Below the pieces are notes generated by a model. That model searched no databases, had not been told where the DNA came from, and worked only from the letters and a program-made list of their open reading frames with translations. Made by a program: the position numbers and the translations under genes. This document shows, one piece after another, positions 44,285 to 51,513 of a DNA stretch of 64,000 nucleotides (its first letter is position 1; the number at the start of each line of letters is the position of its first letter). Source of the stretch: Colidextribacter sp. OB.20 (GTDB lineage: Bacteria; Bacillota; Clostridia; Oscillospirales; Oscillospiraceae); assembly GCF_009911595.1 (NCBI RefSeq), contig NZ_QWKG01000020.1, positions 1 to 64,000 on the forward strand, in the 5' to 3' direction.

Positions 44285-44992
44285 GTGCCTTCCACAACCA
44301 TTAACCCCACCCGGCAGGAGCTGACCCGGCTGAAAACCCGTCTGCGCACCTCCATGCGGGGCCACAAGCTGCTCAAGGACAAGCGGGATGAGCTGATGAA
44401 GCAGTTCATGGACGTGGTCCGGGAGAACCGCGCCCTCCGGAAGCGGGTGGAGGAGGGGCTGATGCGGGCCCACGGTGCCTTTACCGTGGCCGCCGCCCTC
44501 ATGTCCCCCGAGATGCTGGAGCAGTCCCTGCTCTACCCCAAGCAGTCCGTGGAGCTGGATATGACCTTCCAGAACATCATGTCGGTGGATGTGCCCCAGT
44601 ACCAGTTCCGCACCAGCAGCCAGGACCCCGGCGAGGTCTATCCCTACGGCTTTGCCCAGACCAGCGGTGAGCTGGACGACGCAGTGGACGCCCTGTCCCG
44701 GGTCCTCAGCGATATGCTGCGGCTGGCCGAGATCGAAAAGACCTCCCAGCTGTTGGCGGAGGAGATCGAAAAGACCCGCCGCCGCGTCAACGCTCTGGAG
44801 TATGTGAAAATCCCCGAGATGCAGGCCAATATCAAGTATATCACCATGAAGCTGGACGAAAACGAGCGCGCGAACACCATCCGGCTGATGAAGGTGAAGG
44901 ATATGATCCTGAAGGAAGCCATCGAGGAGAAGCGGGCGGAGGACGCCAAGGTCCTGGAGACCTTTGGCGGCGAGGCGCCGGCGCAGGTCTGA
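44285..44992 (+). CDS. ntpD: V-type ATPase subunit D (central rotor shaft)
   Basis: A 235-residue coiled-coil protein: INPTRQELTRLKTRLRTSMR, then GHKLLKDKRDELMKQFM, and the C-terminal helix RRVNALEYVKIPEMQANIKY. It forms the rotor axle inside the A3B3 head with subunit F. GTG start after AAGGGGGG. It is the last gene of the ATPase operon. Confidence 0.95.
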   Translation: MPSTTINPTRQELTRLKTRLRTSMRGHKLLKDKRDELMKQFMDVVRENRALRKRVEEGLMRAHGAFTVAAALMSPEMLEQSLLYPKQSVELDMTFQNIMSVDVPQYQFRTSSQDPGEVYPYGFAQTSGELDDAVDALSRVLSDMLRLAEIEKTSQLLAEEIEKTRRRVNALEYVKIPEMQANIKYITMKLDENERANTIRLMKVKDMILKEAIEEKRAEDAKVLETFGGEAPAQV

Positions 44993-45010
44993 GAATGCTG
45001 CAACACAAGG

Positions 45011-45048
45011 TGGTACTGCCTGGATGAACCGGGCAGTACCATCTTTGT
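45011..45048 (+). terminator. Probable terminator after the V-ATPase operon
   Basis: Arms TGGTACTGCC (45011-45020) and GGCAGTACCA (45032-45041), extended by weaker outer pairing, followed by TCTTTG. The U tract is weak, so some readthrough into the next gene is possible. Confidence 0.55.
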
Positions 45049-45069
45049 ACAGGAAGGAAAGGAGCGGCC

Positions 45070-45660
45070 ATGAGCTTAGTGCAAGCGGTCCTGTGCGACC
45101 GATTCGTCCTGGTCTGCGGCGAGCAGCAGGCAAACCTGGACAACGGCGGGATACTGCACAATTTCAAGAAGGTCTTTAAGCTGAACGAAAACGTCATCAT
45201 CGGCCTGTCGGGCGTGATTGAGGACAACTACTACCTGTTCCAGGACTACCTGAATGTGGACTTCACCCTAAAGGAGGACTGTCCCGACAGCCTGGAGGAG
45301 GTCTTCGCGCATGTTTCCGCCCGGTATCAGGAGATGACGGACCAGGGGGAGTGCGATGTGTTCAGCCTGGTCTGCGGCTGGAACGGCGGAGAGTTTGAGG
45401 CGAGGACCTTTTTTATCGACTCGGCAGACCCCTCCAACAGCAGGATTACAGAGGTGAAGCAGGGACGTGCCAGCGAGGCAAAGCTGATCTCCTGCGGCGA
45501 CAACCGGCATTACGATAATTTCCTCTCCTGCATGGCCCGGCGGGGCTTCAGCATTCTGGGACTACAGGACACCTTCCGGGATGTGCTGTCTATGGGCGTG
45601 AAGTTCGATGACTATATCGACACAAACGCCTGGTTTGAGCTGATTAAAAGACCGGAATAG
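45070..45660 (+). CDS. Soluble protein of unknown function, 196 aa
   Basis: Starts MSLVQAVLCDRFVLVCGEQQ and has the segment VFKLNENVIIGLSGVIEDNY. This beta-strand then glycine-turn pattern weakly recalls proteasome/HslV-like Ntn-hydrolase folds, but no catalytic N-terminal Thr, Ser or Cys is exposed and the resemblance may be chance. The remainder has no recognised motif. GGAAAGGAGCGGCC lies before the ATG. It follows the V-ATPase operon and is followed by a SMI1/KNR4-like gene 27 bases on. Confidence 0.65.
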   Translation: MSLVQAVLCDRFVLVCGEQQANLDNGGILHNFKKVFKLNENVIIGLSGVIEDNYYLFQDYLNVDFTLKEDCPDSLEEVFAHVSARYQEMTDQGECDVFSLVCGWNGGEFEARTFFIDSADPSNSRITEVKQGRASEAKLISCGDNRHYDNFLSCMARRGFSILGLQDTFRDVLSMGVKFDDYIDTNAWFELIKRPE

Positions 45661-45686
45661 GGACCTCCGGAGGAGGGAGAGACAAG

Positions 45687-46142
45687 GTGTATCGGGAGCT
45701 GGTGGAATACTATCGGACAACGCGTAAATACGGAGAAGATATTGCTCCCCGTCCCCCTGTGGACAGTGCAGCGATTGTCCGCGGAGAGCAGCAGCTGGGG
45801 ATTCCATTTCCCCAGGAGCTGCGTGATCTGCTGATGGAGATGGACGGGGACTGTGACCTGCTTCTGTCTCTGGATGATATTGTGGAAACCAGCTCGTTTC
45901 CTTATTCAGAGCGGTATCCGGTTGGATCGTTGCTGTTTTTTGGCAGAGACGGCGCGGGGAACCTGTATGGCTATCCTGTTGAAGAGGGCCAGGCGAAGGG
46001 CGGAGAGATCGTCCTGTGGGACCATGAGATGGCCGTATGGGGGACGAGAGAGGAGGAGGTCTGCTACAAGGCGGACTCTCTTGAGGAGCTTATCCGGAAT
46101 TATTATGACCTCTGCTACGGAGAGCCGCTTGACAGTACTTGA
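45687..46142 (+). CDS. SMI1/KNR4 (SUKH)-superfamily protein
   Basis: A 151-residue acidic protein with the SUKH fold pattern: SAAIVRGEQQLGIPFPQELR (residues about 28-47), LLMEMDGDCDL, SLLFFGRDGAGNLYGYPV and EIVLWDHEM, followed by SLEELIRNYYDL. SUKH proteins often act as immunity proteins against nuclease toxins, others are house-keeping. No toxin gene is next to it here. GTG start after GGAGGAGGG. Confidence 0.75.
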   Translation: MYRELVEYYRTTRKYGEDIAPRPPVDSAAIVRGEQQLGIPFPQELRDLLMEMDGDCDLLLSLDDIVETSSFPYSERYPVGSLLFFGRDGAGNLYGYPVEEGQAKGGEIVLWDHEMAVWGTREEEVCYKADSLEELIRNYYDLCYGEPLDST

Positions 46143-46158
46143 AAGGATAAAGTTCCTC

Positions 46159-46187
46159 TTGCATATACTGGACAGTGGTGGTATAAT
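46159..46187 (+). promoter_or_regulatory. Promoter of antisense RNA II (type I TA locus 2)
   Basis: TTGCAT (46159-46164), 17-bp spacer, TATAAT (46182-46187). The RNA would start near 46194 and end at the hairpin 46233-46265, about 75 nucleotides. Confidence 0.75.
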
Positions 46188-46193
46188 AATCAC

Positions 46194-46269
46194 TGCCAAG
46201 AGTTTGACTAGAACCACGGCAGACACGCAAAAGGGGACCCGGAGGGCATCATCCTCCGGGTCCCCATTT
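46194..46269 (+). ncRNA. Candidate antitoxin RNA II of a par/Fst-like locus
   Basis: A short RNA bounded by a strong promoter and a strong terminator, with no reading frame. It carries AAGAGTTTGACTAGAA (46198-46213). The same 16-mer with one mismatch (46347-46362) is transcribed in the opposite direction within the toxin mRNA, so the two RNAs are complementary there as well as across the shared terminator. This is the arrangement of the Enterococcus par locus. Confidence 0.7.
46229..46269. terminator. Shared bidirectional terminator of TA locus 2
   Basis: A perfect 13-bp stem GGGGACCCGGAGG / CCTCCGGGTCCCC (46233-46245, 46253-46265) with a 7-nt loop. AAAA on the left side and ATTTT on the right give T-tracts in both directions. 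Confidence 0.85.
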
Positions 46270-46300
46270 TGGCTCACGGGTCCTTGCGGTGCCGGTCAAG

Positions 46301-46378
46301 CTATTTGCTCACATAATTGCCAATTATGCTCGCTCCGATCGACACAAAGAGATTGACTAGAATATCCAAGACATTCAC
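46301..46378 (-). CDS. Fst-like type I toxin peptide, 25 aa
   Basis: A GTG at 46376-46378 after GGAGAGGGG opens a 25-codon frame (VNVLDILVNLFVSIGASIIG, then NYVSK), a single hydrophobic helix with a short polar end. It lies in the minus-strand transcript that converges on RNA II. The antisense-complementary repeat falls within codons 6-11, so pairing would cover the start of translation. Peptides of this size and form are toxic membrane proteins in par/Fst loci. The family identity is inferred from locus layout more than from sequence. Confidence 0.65.
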   Translation of the reverse strand: MNVLDILVNLFVSIGASIIGNYVSK

Positions 46379-46405
46379 CCCCTCTCCGGGGAAGGACCCA
46401 GAACT

Positions 46406-46434
46406 ATTATATCAGCCTTCGACATGGTTCGCAA
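46406..46434 (-). promoter_or_regulatory. Promoter of toxin mRNA RNA I (TA locus 2)
   Basis: On the minus strand TTGCGA (complement of 46429-46434), 17-bp spacer, TATAAT (complement of 46406-46411). The leader is short, about 20 bases before the ribosome-binding site. Confidence 0.75.
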
Positions 46435-46449
46435 GGCTGATATTTTTTT
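46409..46449 (+). terminator. Plus-strand terminator overlapping the toxin promoter
   Basis: Arms ATATCAGCCTT (46409-46419) and AAGGCTGATAT (46433-46443) with a 13-nt loop, then TTTTTT to 46449. It would stop any plus-strand transcription before spoIIIAA, and its DNA doubles as the toxin promoter. Confidence 0.7.
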
Positions 46450-46507
46450 GTCATAACCCCCTGCTTGTCCTCATACAATGCAGTGAGTTGAAAAGGCGGT
46501 GAAGGCT

Positions 46508-47419
46508 ATGACACAAATGACAGCGGCCCAGAGCTGTGAGCAGGCCCTCCGGGTGCTGCCCCTGCGGCTGCGGGAGGAGGGACGAGCCCTGCCCGGAGCG
46601 GAAAAAAGCCGGGCGGAGGAGCTCCGCCTGCGGGTGGGCTGGCCCATGTCGGTGGTGCTGGAGGGGGAGGAGCGCTCTCTGAGCGGCCCTCCGGTGCGGA
46701 GGGAGGAGCTGGAACAGCTGGTGGAAATCGCCAGCCAGGCCTCCCTTCACACAGTGCTGGACCAGGTCCGCCAGGGCTATCTGACCGTGGAGGGGGGCCA
46801 CCGGATCGGCCTGTGCGGGACGGCGGCCCTCCGGGAGGGAGAAATCCACACCCTGCGGGAGCTGTCCTCAGCCAATCTGCGGATTGCCCGGCAGGTGAAG
46901 GGGGCGGCCGCCCCGGTGCTGGACAGGCTGTGCCCTGGGGACCGTCTGGCCGATACCCTGATTCTGGCGCCCCCGGGCCTGGGTAAGACCACCCTCCTGC
47001 GGGATCTGATCCGGTCGGTGTCCGAGGGCGAGGGATGTATCCCACTTCGGGTATCCCTGGCCGACGAGCGAGGGGAGGTGGCCGCCCTGTACAGCGGCCG
47101 GCCCCAGCTGGAGGTGGGCCGGCGCACCGATGTGATGGAGGGCTGTCCCAAGGCTCAGGGGCTGATGCTCCTCCTCCGGGCCATGAACCCCCAGGTGCTG
47201 GCGGTGGACGAGATCACCGCCCCCGAGGACGTGCGGGCCCTTATGACGGCGGCAGGGTGCGGCGTCACCCTGCTGGCCACCGCCCACGGGGAGGGCCGGG
47301 GCGACCTGGAGCGCCGGTCTCTGTACCGCCCCCTGCTGGAGGAGGGACTCTTCCGGTTTCTGGTCCGCATCTGCCGGAGTGGAGAGGGCCGGGCCTATGC
47401 TATAGAGGAGCTGAGGTAG
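46508..47419 (+). CDS. spoIIIAA: Stage III sporulation protein AA (ATPase)
   Basis: A 303-residue secretion-type ATPase: Walker A LAPPGLGKTTLLRDLIR near residue 156, Walker B region PQVLAVDEITAPEDVRAL near 230, and VTLLATAHGEG. It powers the SpoIIIA-SpoIIQ channel between mother cell and forespore. AAGGCGGTG at 46492-46500 favours ATG at 46508. It is the first of eight spoIIIA genes, normally transcribed by sigma-E. Confidence 0.95.
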   Translation: MTQMTAAQSCEQALRVLPLRLREEGRALPGAEKSRAEELRLRVGWPMSVVLEGEERSLSGPPVRREELEQLVEIASQASLHTVLDQVRQGYLTVEGGHRIGLCGTAALREGEIHTLRELSSANLRIARQVKGAAAPVLDRLCPGDRLADTLILAPPGLGKTTLLRDLIRSVSEGEGCIPLRVSLADERGEVAALYSGRPQLEVGRRTDVMEGCPKAQGLMLLLRAMNPQVLAVDEITAPEDVRALMTAAGCGVTLLATAHGEGRGDLERRSLYRPLLEEGLFRFLVRICRSGEGRAYAIEELR

Positions 47420-47929
47420 ATGATCCGTCTGATTGGAGCCCTTCTGCTGGGGGCGGGAGGGGCCTGGCTGGGCCTTCTGGCGGCGGGAGACCTGCGCCGA
47501 CAGGCGGGGGACCTGCGGCAGCTGGAGGCGGGGCTGGCCCTGCTGGAGCAGGAGCTGGAGCTGTCCGCCCCGCCCCTGCCCCGGCTGCTGGCAGAGGGGG
47601 CGGAGCGCTGTCAGGGCCCGGCCCGGGCCCTGTTTCGGGACTGCGCCCAGAGGTTGGACCGGCTGGACCGGGAGCCCTTTTCCGCCCTCTGGCGGGGGGC
47701 GGTCCGGGGGCGGGAGGAGCTGGGGGAGGAGGGACAGGCCCTCCTGCTTCCCCTGGGGGACACGCTGGGCCGATGCGATGTCCCGAGGCAGAGGGAGGCC
47801 CTGTCCGCCGCCCGCCGCCGCCTGGAGGAGCTGGCCGCCCGCCGGGAGGCGGACAGCCGCCGACAGGGGAGGGTCTATCAGGCCCTGGGTCTGTCCGGCG
47901 GGGCGTTTCTGGTGATTTTGCTGTTGTAG
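47420..47929 (+). CDS. spoIIIAB: Stage III sporulation protein AB
   Basis: A 169-residue protein with an N-terminal membrane helix (LIGALLLGAGGAWLGLLAAG), a central helical bundle like GspF/type IV pilus inner-membrane platform proteins (RQLEAGLALLEQELELSAPP), and a C-terminal helix (ALGLSGGAFLVILLL). The ATG follows directly the spoIIIAA stop. A repeat of about 80 bases separates it from spoIIIAC. Confidence 0.9.
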   Translation: MIRLIGALLLGAGGAWLGLLAAGDLRRQAGDLRQLEAGLALLEQELELSAPPLPRLLAEGAERCQGPARALFRDCAQRLDRLDREPFSALWRGAVRGREELGEEGQALLLPLGDTLGRCDVPRQREALSAARRRLEELAARREADSRRQGRVYQALGLSGGAFLVILLL

Positions 47930-47945
47930 GGGGTATGGAACCGCA

Positions 47946-48027
47946 CTGTAGGGGCGCGCATTGCGCGCCCGTTCTACCAGCACACACTGCATTATCGTGC
48001 GGGCGGACAATGTCCGCCCCTACAGAG
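47946..48027. repeat. Family-1 palindromic repeat with perfect 11-bp terminal inverted repeats
   Basis: It starts CTGTAGGGGCG and ends CGCCCCTACAG, with GCGCGCATTGCGCGC and GGGCGGACAATGTCCGCCC hairpins inside. It is the cleanest copy of the family in the window, inserted between spoIIIAB and spoIIIAC. The regular ends make it look like a miniature transposable element. Confidence 0.85.
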
Positions 48028-48086
48028 ATGGTGCGCCGGGATCGCCACACCCTATATATCTTAATTACGAAAGAGGGCATTTACAT

Positions 48087-48281
48087 ATGGAAGTTGATCT
48101 GATCTTTAAAATCGCGGCCATTGGCATTCTGGTAGCGGTGCTGAACCAGGTGCTCAGCCGGGCGGGGCGGGACGAGCAGGCCATGATGACCACCCTGGCG
48201 GGGCTGGTGGTGGTGCTGATGATGGTGGTTCGGGAGATTGCCAGCCTGTTCGACCTGGTGAAGAACCTCTTCGGGCTGTGA
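48087..48281 (+). CDS. spoIIIAC: Stage III sporulation protein AC
   Basis: A 64-residue protein with two helices (LIFKIAAIGILVAVLNQVLS and MTTLAGLVVVLMMVVREIAS), a normal size for SpoIIIAC. AGAGGG lies 9 bases before the ATG. Its end overlaps spoIIIAD. Confidence 0.95.
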   Translation: MEVDLIFKIAAIGILVAVLNQVLSRAGRDEQAMMTTLAGLVVVLMMVVREIASLFDLVKNLFGL

Positions 48282-48670
48282 TGGAGGCCATGGTAAAGCT
48301 GGCCGCCGTGGGGGTGACGGCGGTGGTGCTCAGCGCGGTTTTAAAGAAAAACACCCCGGAGCTGGCCCTGCTGCTGGCCCTGGCCGCCGGACTGTGGATT
48401 CTGGCTCTGGCGGCGGCCGGCCTGGGGACAGTGAAGGCCCTGATGGAGGAGCTGGCCCGGCAGGCGGGCCTGTCTGAGGTGCTGCTGGAGCCGGTGGTCA
48501 AGACGGTGGCCCTGTCTATTCTCACCAAGCTGACGGTGGAGATCTGCCGGTCGGCGGGGGAGGGGGGCGTGGCCGCCTTCGTGGAGACGGCGGGGACAGC
48601 GCTGGCCCTGCTGACGGCCCTGCCCCTGGTGCGGGCGGTGGCCCGGCTGATGGGGGAGCTGCTGACATGA
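48278..48670 (+). CDS. spoIIIAD: Stage III sporulation protein AD
   Basis: A 130-residue membrane protein with three to four helices (MVKLAAVGVTAVVLSAVLKK, LALLLALAAGLWILALAAAG), related to SpoIIIAC. It begins GTGATG, overlapping the TGA of spoIIIAC. Either GTG at 48278 or ATG at 48281 may be used. Confidence 0.94.
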   Translation: MMEAMVKLAAVGVTAVVLSAVLKKNTPELALLLALAAGLWILALAAAGLGTVKALMEELARQAGLSEVLLEPVVKTVALSILTKLTVEICRSAGEGGVAAFVETAGTALALLTALPLVRAVARLMGELLT

Positions 48671-49728
48671 AAAGAGTGGTGATTTTCTGCGCTTTGGCCG
48701 CCCTGAGTCTGGTCCCGGTCCTGGGGGCGGAGCTGGCCCTCCCGGAGCTGGAGCAGATCTGGGAGCAGGCGGAGGGCTATGGCGTGAGCCAGGGGGAGTC
48801 CCTGGATGACGGCCTGTCCAACCTCCTCACCGACGCTCTGGGGCAGGCGGGCCTGCTCCTTCGGACAAGCCTGGCCAACGGGATGAAGCTGATGGCGGTG
48901 GTGCTGCTGTGCTCCCTGGCCTACAGTGCCAGGGAGGGGGAGGAGAGCGCCCTCCAGGCGGTGAACCTGGCGGGGGCGCTGGCTATCACCGCCCTGACTA
49001 TGACAGATATGGCGGCAATGATCGGCCTGGGCCGGGACACCCTGGGCCGGATGGAGGCCTTCTCTGCGGTCCTGCTGCCCGCCATGGCGGTGCTGACGGC
49101 GGCTGCCGGCAATGTCACCGCCGCCGCCGCCCGTCAGGGGGCCACGGTGCTCTTTTCCCAGCTGCTGATTACTGCTATGGACCGGCTGCTGGTGCCCCTG
49201 GTCTACGCCTTCGTGGCGGTGCACTGCGCCTACGCCGCTGTGGGCAATCCGGGGCTGAAAAAGCTGGCCGACCTGCTGAAGGGAGCAATTACCTTCTTCC
49301 TCACCGCCCTGCTGCTGGCCTTTGTGGGCTATCTCACCGCCAGCGGGGCCATCGCGGGCAGCGTGGACGCCGCCGCCGTCAAGGCGGCCAAGCTGGCTAT
49401 CTCTCGGGCCATCCCGGTGGTGGGGGGGATTCTGGCCGACGCCTCCGAGTCGGTGCTGGCCGGGGCGGGGGCGCTGAGAGGAACCGTGGGAGCGGCGGGG
49501 CTGCTGGTGGTGCTGGCCATCTGCCTGACCCCCTTCCTCCGGCTGGCCCTCCAGTATCTGGTCTACAAGGGAGCGGCGGCCCTGTGCGCCGCGGTGGCCC
49601 AGCCCAAGCTGGTGGGTTTGATCGACGCCGTCGGCTCCGCATTCGGGCTGGTGCTGGGAATGACGGGAGCGGGGGCCCTGGTGCTGCTGGTCAGTCTGGT
49701 TTCCGCCATCCAGGCGGTGGTCCTGTGA
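48667..49728 (+). CDS. spoIIIAE: Stage III sporulation protein AE
   Basis: A 353-residue polytopic membrane protein with a signal peptide (VVIFCALAALSLVPVLG) and about seven helices, including LVPLVYAFVAVHCAYAAVGN. It is thought to form the membrane part of the feeding channel. Overlaps with both neighbours show tight coupling. Confidence 0.94.
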   Translation: MKRVVIFCALAALSLVPVLGAELALPELEQIWEQAEGYGVSQGESLDDGLSNLLTDALGQAGLLLRTSLANGMKLMAVVLLCSLAYSAREGEESALQAVNLAGALAITALTMTDMAAMIGLGRDTLGRMEAFSAVLLPAMAVLTAAAGNVTAAAARQGATVLFSQLLITAMDRLLVPLVYAFVAVHCAYAAVGNPGLKKLADLLKGAITFFLTALLLAFVGYLTASGAIAGSVDAAAVKAAKLAISRAIPVVGGILADASESVLAGAGALRGTVGAAGLLVVLAICLTPFLRLALQYLVYKGAAALCAAVAQPKLVGLIDAVGSAFGLVLGMTGAGALVLLVSLVSAIQAVVL

Positions 49729-50219
49729 TGGGGGCGGTGCGAGGCTGGCTGCTGGCCGTCATCGCTGCCAGTCTGCTGTGCGCTCTGGCGGATGCCCTCA
49801 TGCCCCAGGGGGCGGTGAAGCGGGTGGGGAAGCTGGTGTGCGGCCTGGTCATCATGGCGGCCATTGTGTCCCCTCTGGTGGATTTGGATGTGGAGGAGAG
49901 CCGGCGGTGGCTGGAGGAATGCCTTACCGGAGTGGAGCTTCGGGCGGCGGAGCTGGAGGATACCGTCGGCGGCCAGCGAAAAGCCATCATAGAACGGGAG
50001 TGCGCCGCATATATTGTGGACAAGGCGGCAGAACTTGGCTGGACCTGCACCGCCCGGGTGATCTGCGAGCCCGGGGAGGAGGGGCTGTACCTTCCGGTGC
50101 GTGCGGAGGTGTCCGGCCCCCTGCCGGAGAGCGCCCAGGTCCGGTTGAGCGAAATCCTGTCGGAGGACCTGGGGATTCCGGCGGAAGCCCAGCTTTACAG
50201 TAAGGAGGAAATGCCGTGA
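49728..50219 (+). CDS. spoIIIAF: Stage III sporulation protein AF
   Basis: A 163-residue protein: two N-terminal helices (GWLLAVIAASLLCALADALM, LVCGLVIMAAIVSPLVDL), then a small soluble domain that includes ALQ-type AQVRLSEILSEDLGIPAEAQ, of ring-building (RBM) type. ATG overlaps the TGA of spoIIIAE. Confidence 0.9.
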   Translation: MGAVRGWLLAVIAASLLCALADALMPQGAVKRVGKLVCGLVIMAAIVSPLVDLDVEESRRWLEECLTGVELRAAELEDTVGGQRKAIIERECAAYIVDKAAELGWTCTARVICEPGEEGLYLPVRAEVSGPLPESAQVRLSEILSEDLGIPAEAQLYSKEEMP

Positions 50220-50728
50220 AATGGAAGTGGCCTGAGGCGGCCCGGCGGTGGAAGGGGGCGCTGCGGAAGTATCAATATGTGCTGCTGGTGATGGCGGTAG
50301 GAGCGGTTCTCCTGCTGCTGCCCTCCGGCGGGCGGGACAGCCCCCGGCAGGAGGCCCCGGAACAGGCGGAGGGGGCGTCCTTCGACCTGGAGGCCTTTGA
50401 GAAAAAACTGGCCCAGACCCTCTCTCAGGTGGAGGGGGCGGGGGAGACCCAGGTGGTCCTCACCCTGGACGGGAGCAGCCGTCAGGTGCTGGCCCGGAAC
50501 CAGGACCAGGAGGGGGACGGAGGCTCCTCCAACACAGTGGTCACTGTGGGGAAGGGCTCCGGCCAGCAGGAGGTTGTCCCCCTCCAGACGGTGGCCCCCC
50601 AGTTTCGGGGCGCCCTCATCGTCTGCCCCGGTGGGGGAGACGCCCGGACCCGGCTGAAGCTCATCGAGGCGGTTTCCGCCCTCACCGGCCTGGGCAGTGA
50701 CCGGATCTCGGTGTGTCAGGGGGGATAG
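50216..50728 (+). CDS. spoIIIAG: Stage III sporulation protein AG
   Basis: A 170-residue protein: single membrane helix (YVLLVMAVGAVLLLLPSGG, about 21-39), linker, and a ring-building domain. The latter carries LSQVEGAGETQVVLTLDG and FRGALIVCPGGGDARTRLKL, the typical beta-region of SpoIIIAG, which forms the large ring in the intermembrane space. GTG start overlapping spoIIIAF. Confidence 0.94.
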   Translation: MKWKWPEAARRWKGALRKYQYVLLVMAVGAVLLLLPSGGRDSPRQEAPEQAEGASFDLEAFEKKLAQTLSQVEGAGETQVVLTLDGSSRQVLARNQDQEGDGGSSNTVVTVGKGSGQQEVVPLQTVAPQFRGALIVCPGGGDARTRLKLIEAVSALTGLGSDRISVCQGG

Positions 50729-50801
50729 GAAAAGCCTTTCAAAAGGAGCCCGTTTGCGAAGGACGGGAGATTTAAGGATCAAAAAACAAGGAGGAATTAT
50801 C

Positions 50802-51434
50802 ATGAGAACGAAAAAGTCCGACTGGTCCCAGCTTTGGAAGCGGAACGCGGTGGTGGCGGCAATCGCCCTGTTTGTGTGCGCGGCGGTCTATCTCAACTGG
50901 AGCTACGGCAAAGAGACGGACACCGGCGCGGGCAAGACCCTTGGGCAGTCCACTATGGTGGGCAAGACCCAGGACTCTCTGCTGGGCGGGGACAGCTCCG
51001 CTCCCACGGGAGCTCCGGAGGAGGGGGACGGCTCCGGGACCAAGACCGGAGGGGACACGCAGTCCGCCGAGGGGACGAACGGCGCCTATTTCGCCACCGC
51101 CCGGCTCAACCGCCAGCAGGCCCGTGACAGCGCCCTCTCCCTGCTCCAGGACGCGGCCTCCCGGGAGGACGCCGACGACGCGGTGAGAAGCCAGCTGAAC
51201 GACAACATCCAGACCATGGCCAACTACACCGTCACTGAGGCCCAGATTGAGAACCTGGTGATCGCAAAAGGCTATACTGACTGTGTGGCCTTCATCGGGG
51301 AGGACGCCCTGTCCCTGGCGGTGGCCGCGCCCGAGGGCGGGCTGACCGAGGCGGACACCGCCAAAATTGTGGATGTGGTAAACCAGACCGCCGGCTTTAC
51401 CGCAGACCAGATCAAGATTATCCCGGTGGAATGA
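50802..51434 (+). CDS. spoIIIAH: Stage III sporulation protein AH
   Basis: A 210-residue protein: membrane helix (NAVVAAIALFVCAAVYLNWS, about 14-33), long Gly/Ser/Thr linker, and a C-terminal ring-building domain (RLNRQQARDSALSLLQDAA, YTDCVAFIGEDALSLAVAAP). It interacts with SpoIIQ across the septum. AAGGAGG precedes the ATG. It ends the spoIIIA operon. Confidence 0.95.
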   Translation: MRTKKSDWSQLWKRNAVVAAIALFVCAAVYLNWSYGKETDTGAGKTLGQSTMVGKTQDSLLGGDSSAPTGAPEEGDGSGTKTGGDTQSAEGTNGAYFATARLNRQQARDSALSLLQDAASREDADDAVRSQLNDNIQTMANYTVTEAQIENLVIAKGYTDCVAFIGEDALSLAVAAPEGGLTEADTAKIVDVVNQTAGFTADQIKIIPVE

Positions 51435-51436
51435 GT

Positions 51437-51473
51437 AAAAAAGAAAGACTGCTGTAAGCAGTCTTTCTTTTTT
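51437..51473. terminator. Bidirectional terminator between spoIIIAH and etfA
   Basis: A perfect 17-bp stem AAAAAAGAAAGACTGCT / AGCAGTCTTTCTTTTTT (51437-51453, 51457-51473) with a 3-nt loop. A and T tracts make it work on both strands, ending spoIIIA from the left and etfA from the right. Confidence 0.9.
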
Positions 51474-51513
51474 CAGTCCGTCCTCAAAAGACGGGCGTTT
51501 TGTGCGAAATCCC

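Noticed and set aside
45070-45660. Calling the 196-residue protein an HslV/proteasome-like peptidase
   Set aside because: Only a loose strand pattern matches. No processed N-terminal Thr/Ser/Cys nucleophile or catalytic Lys could be placed.
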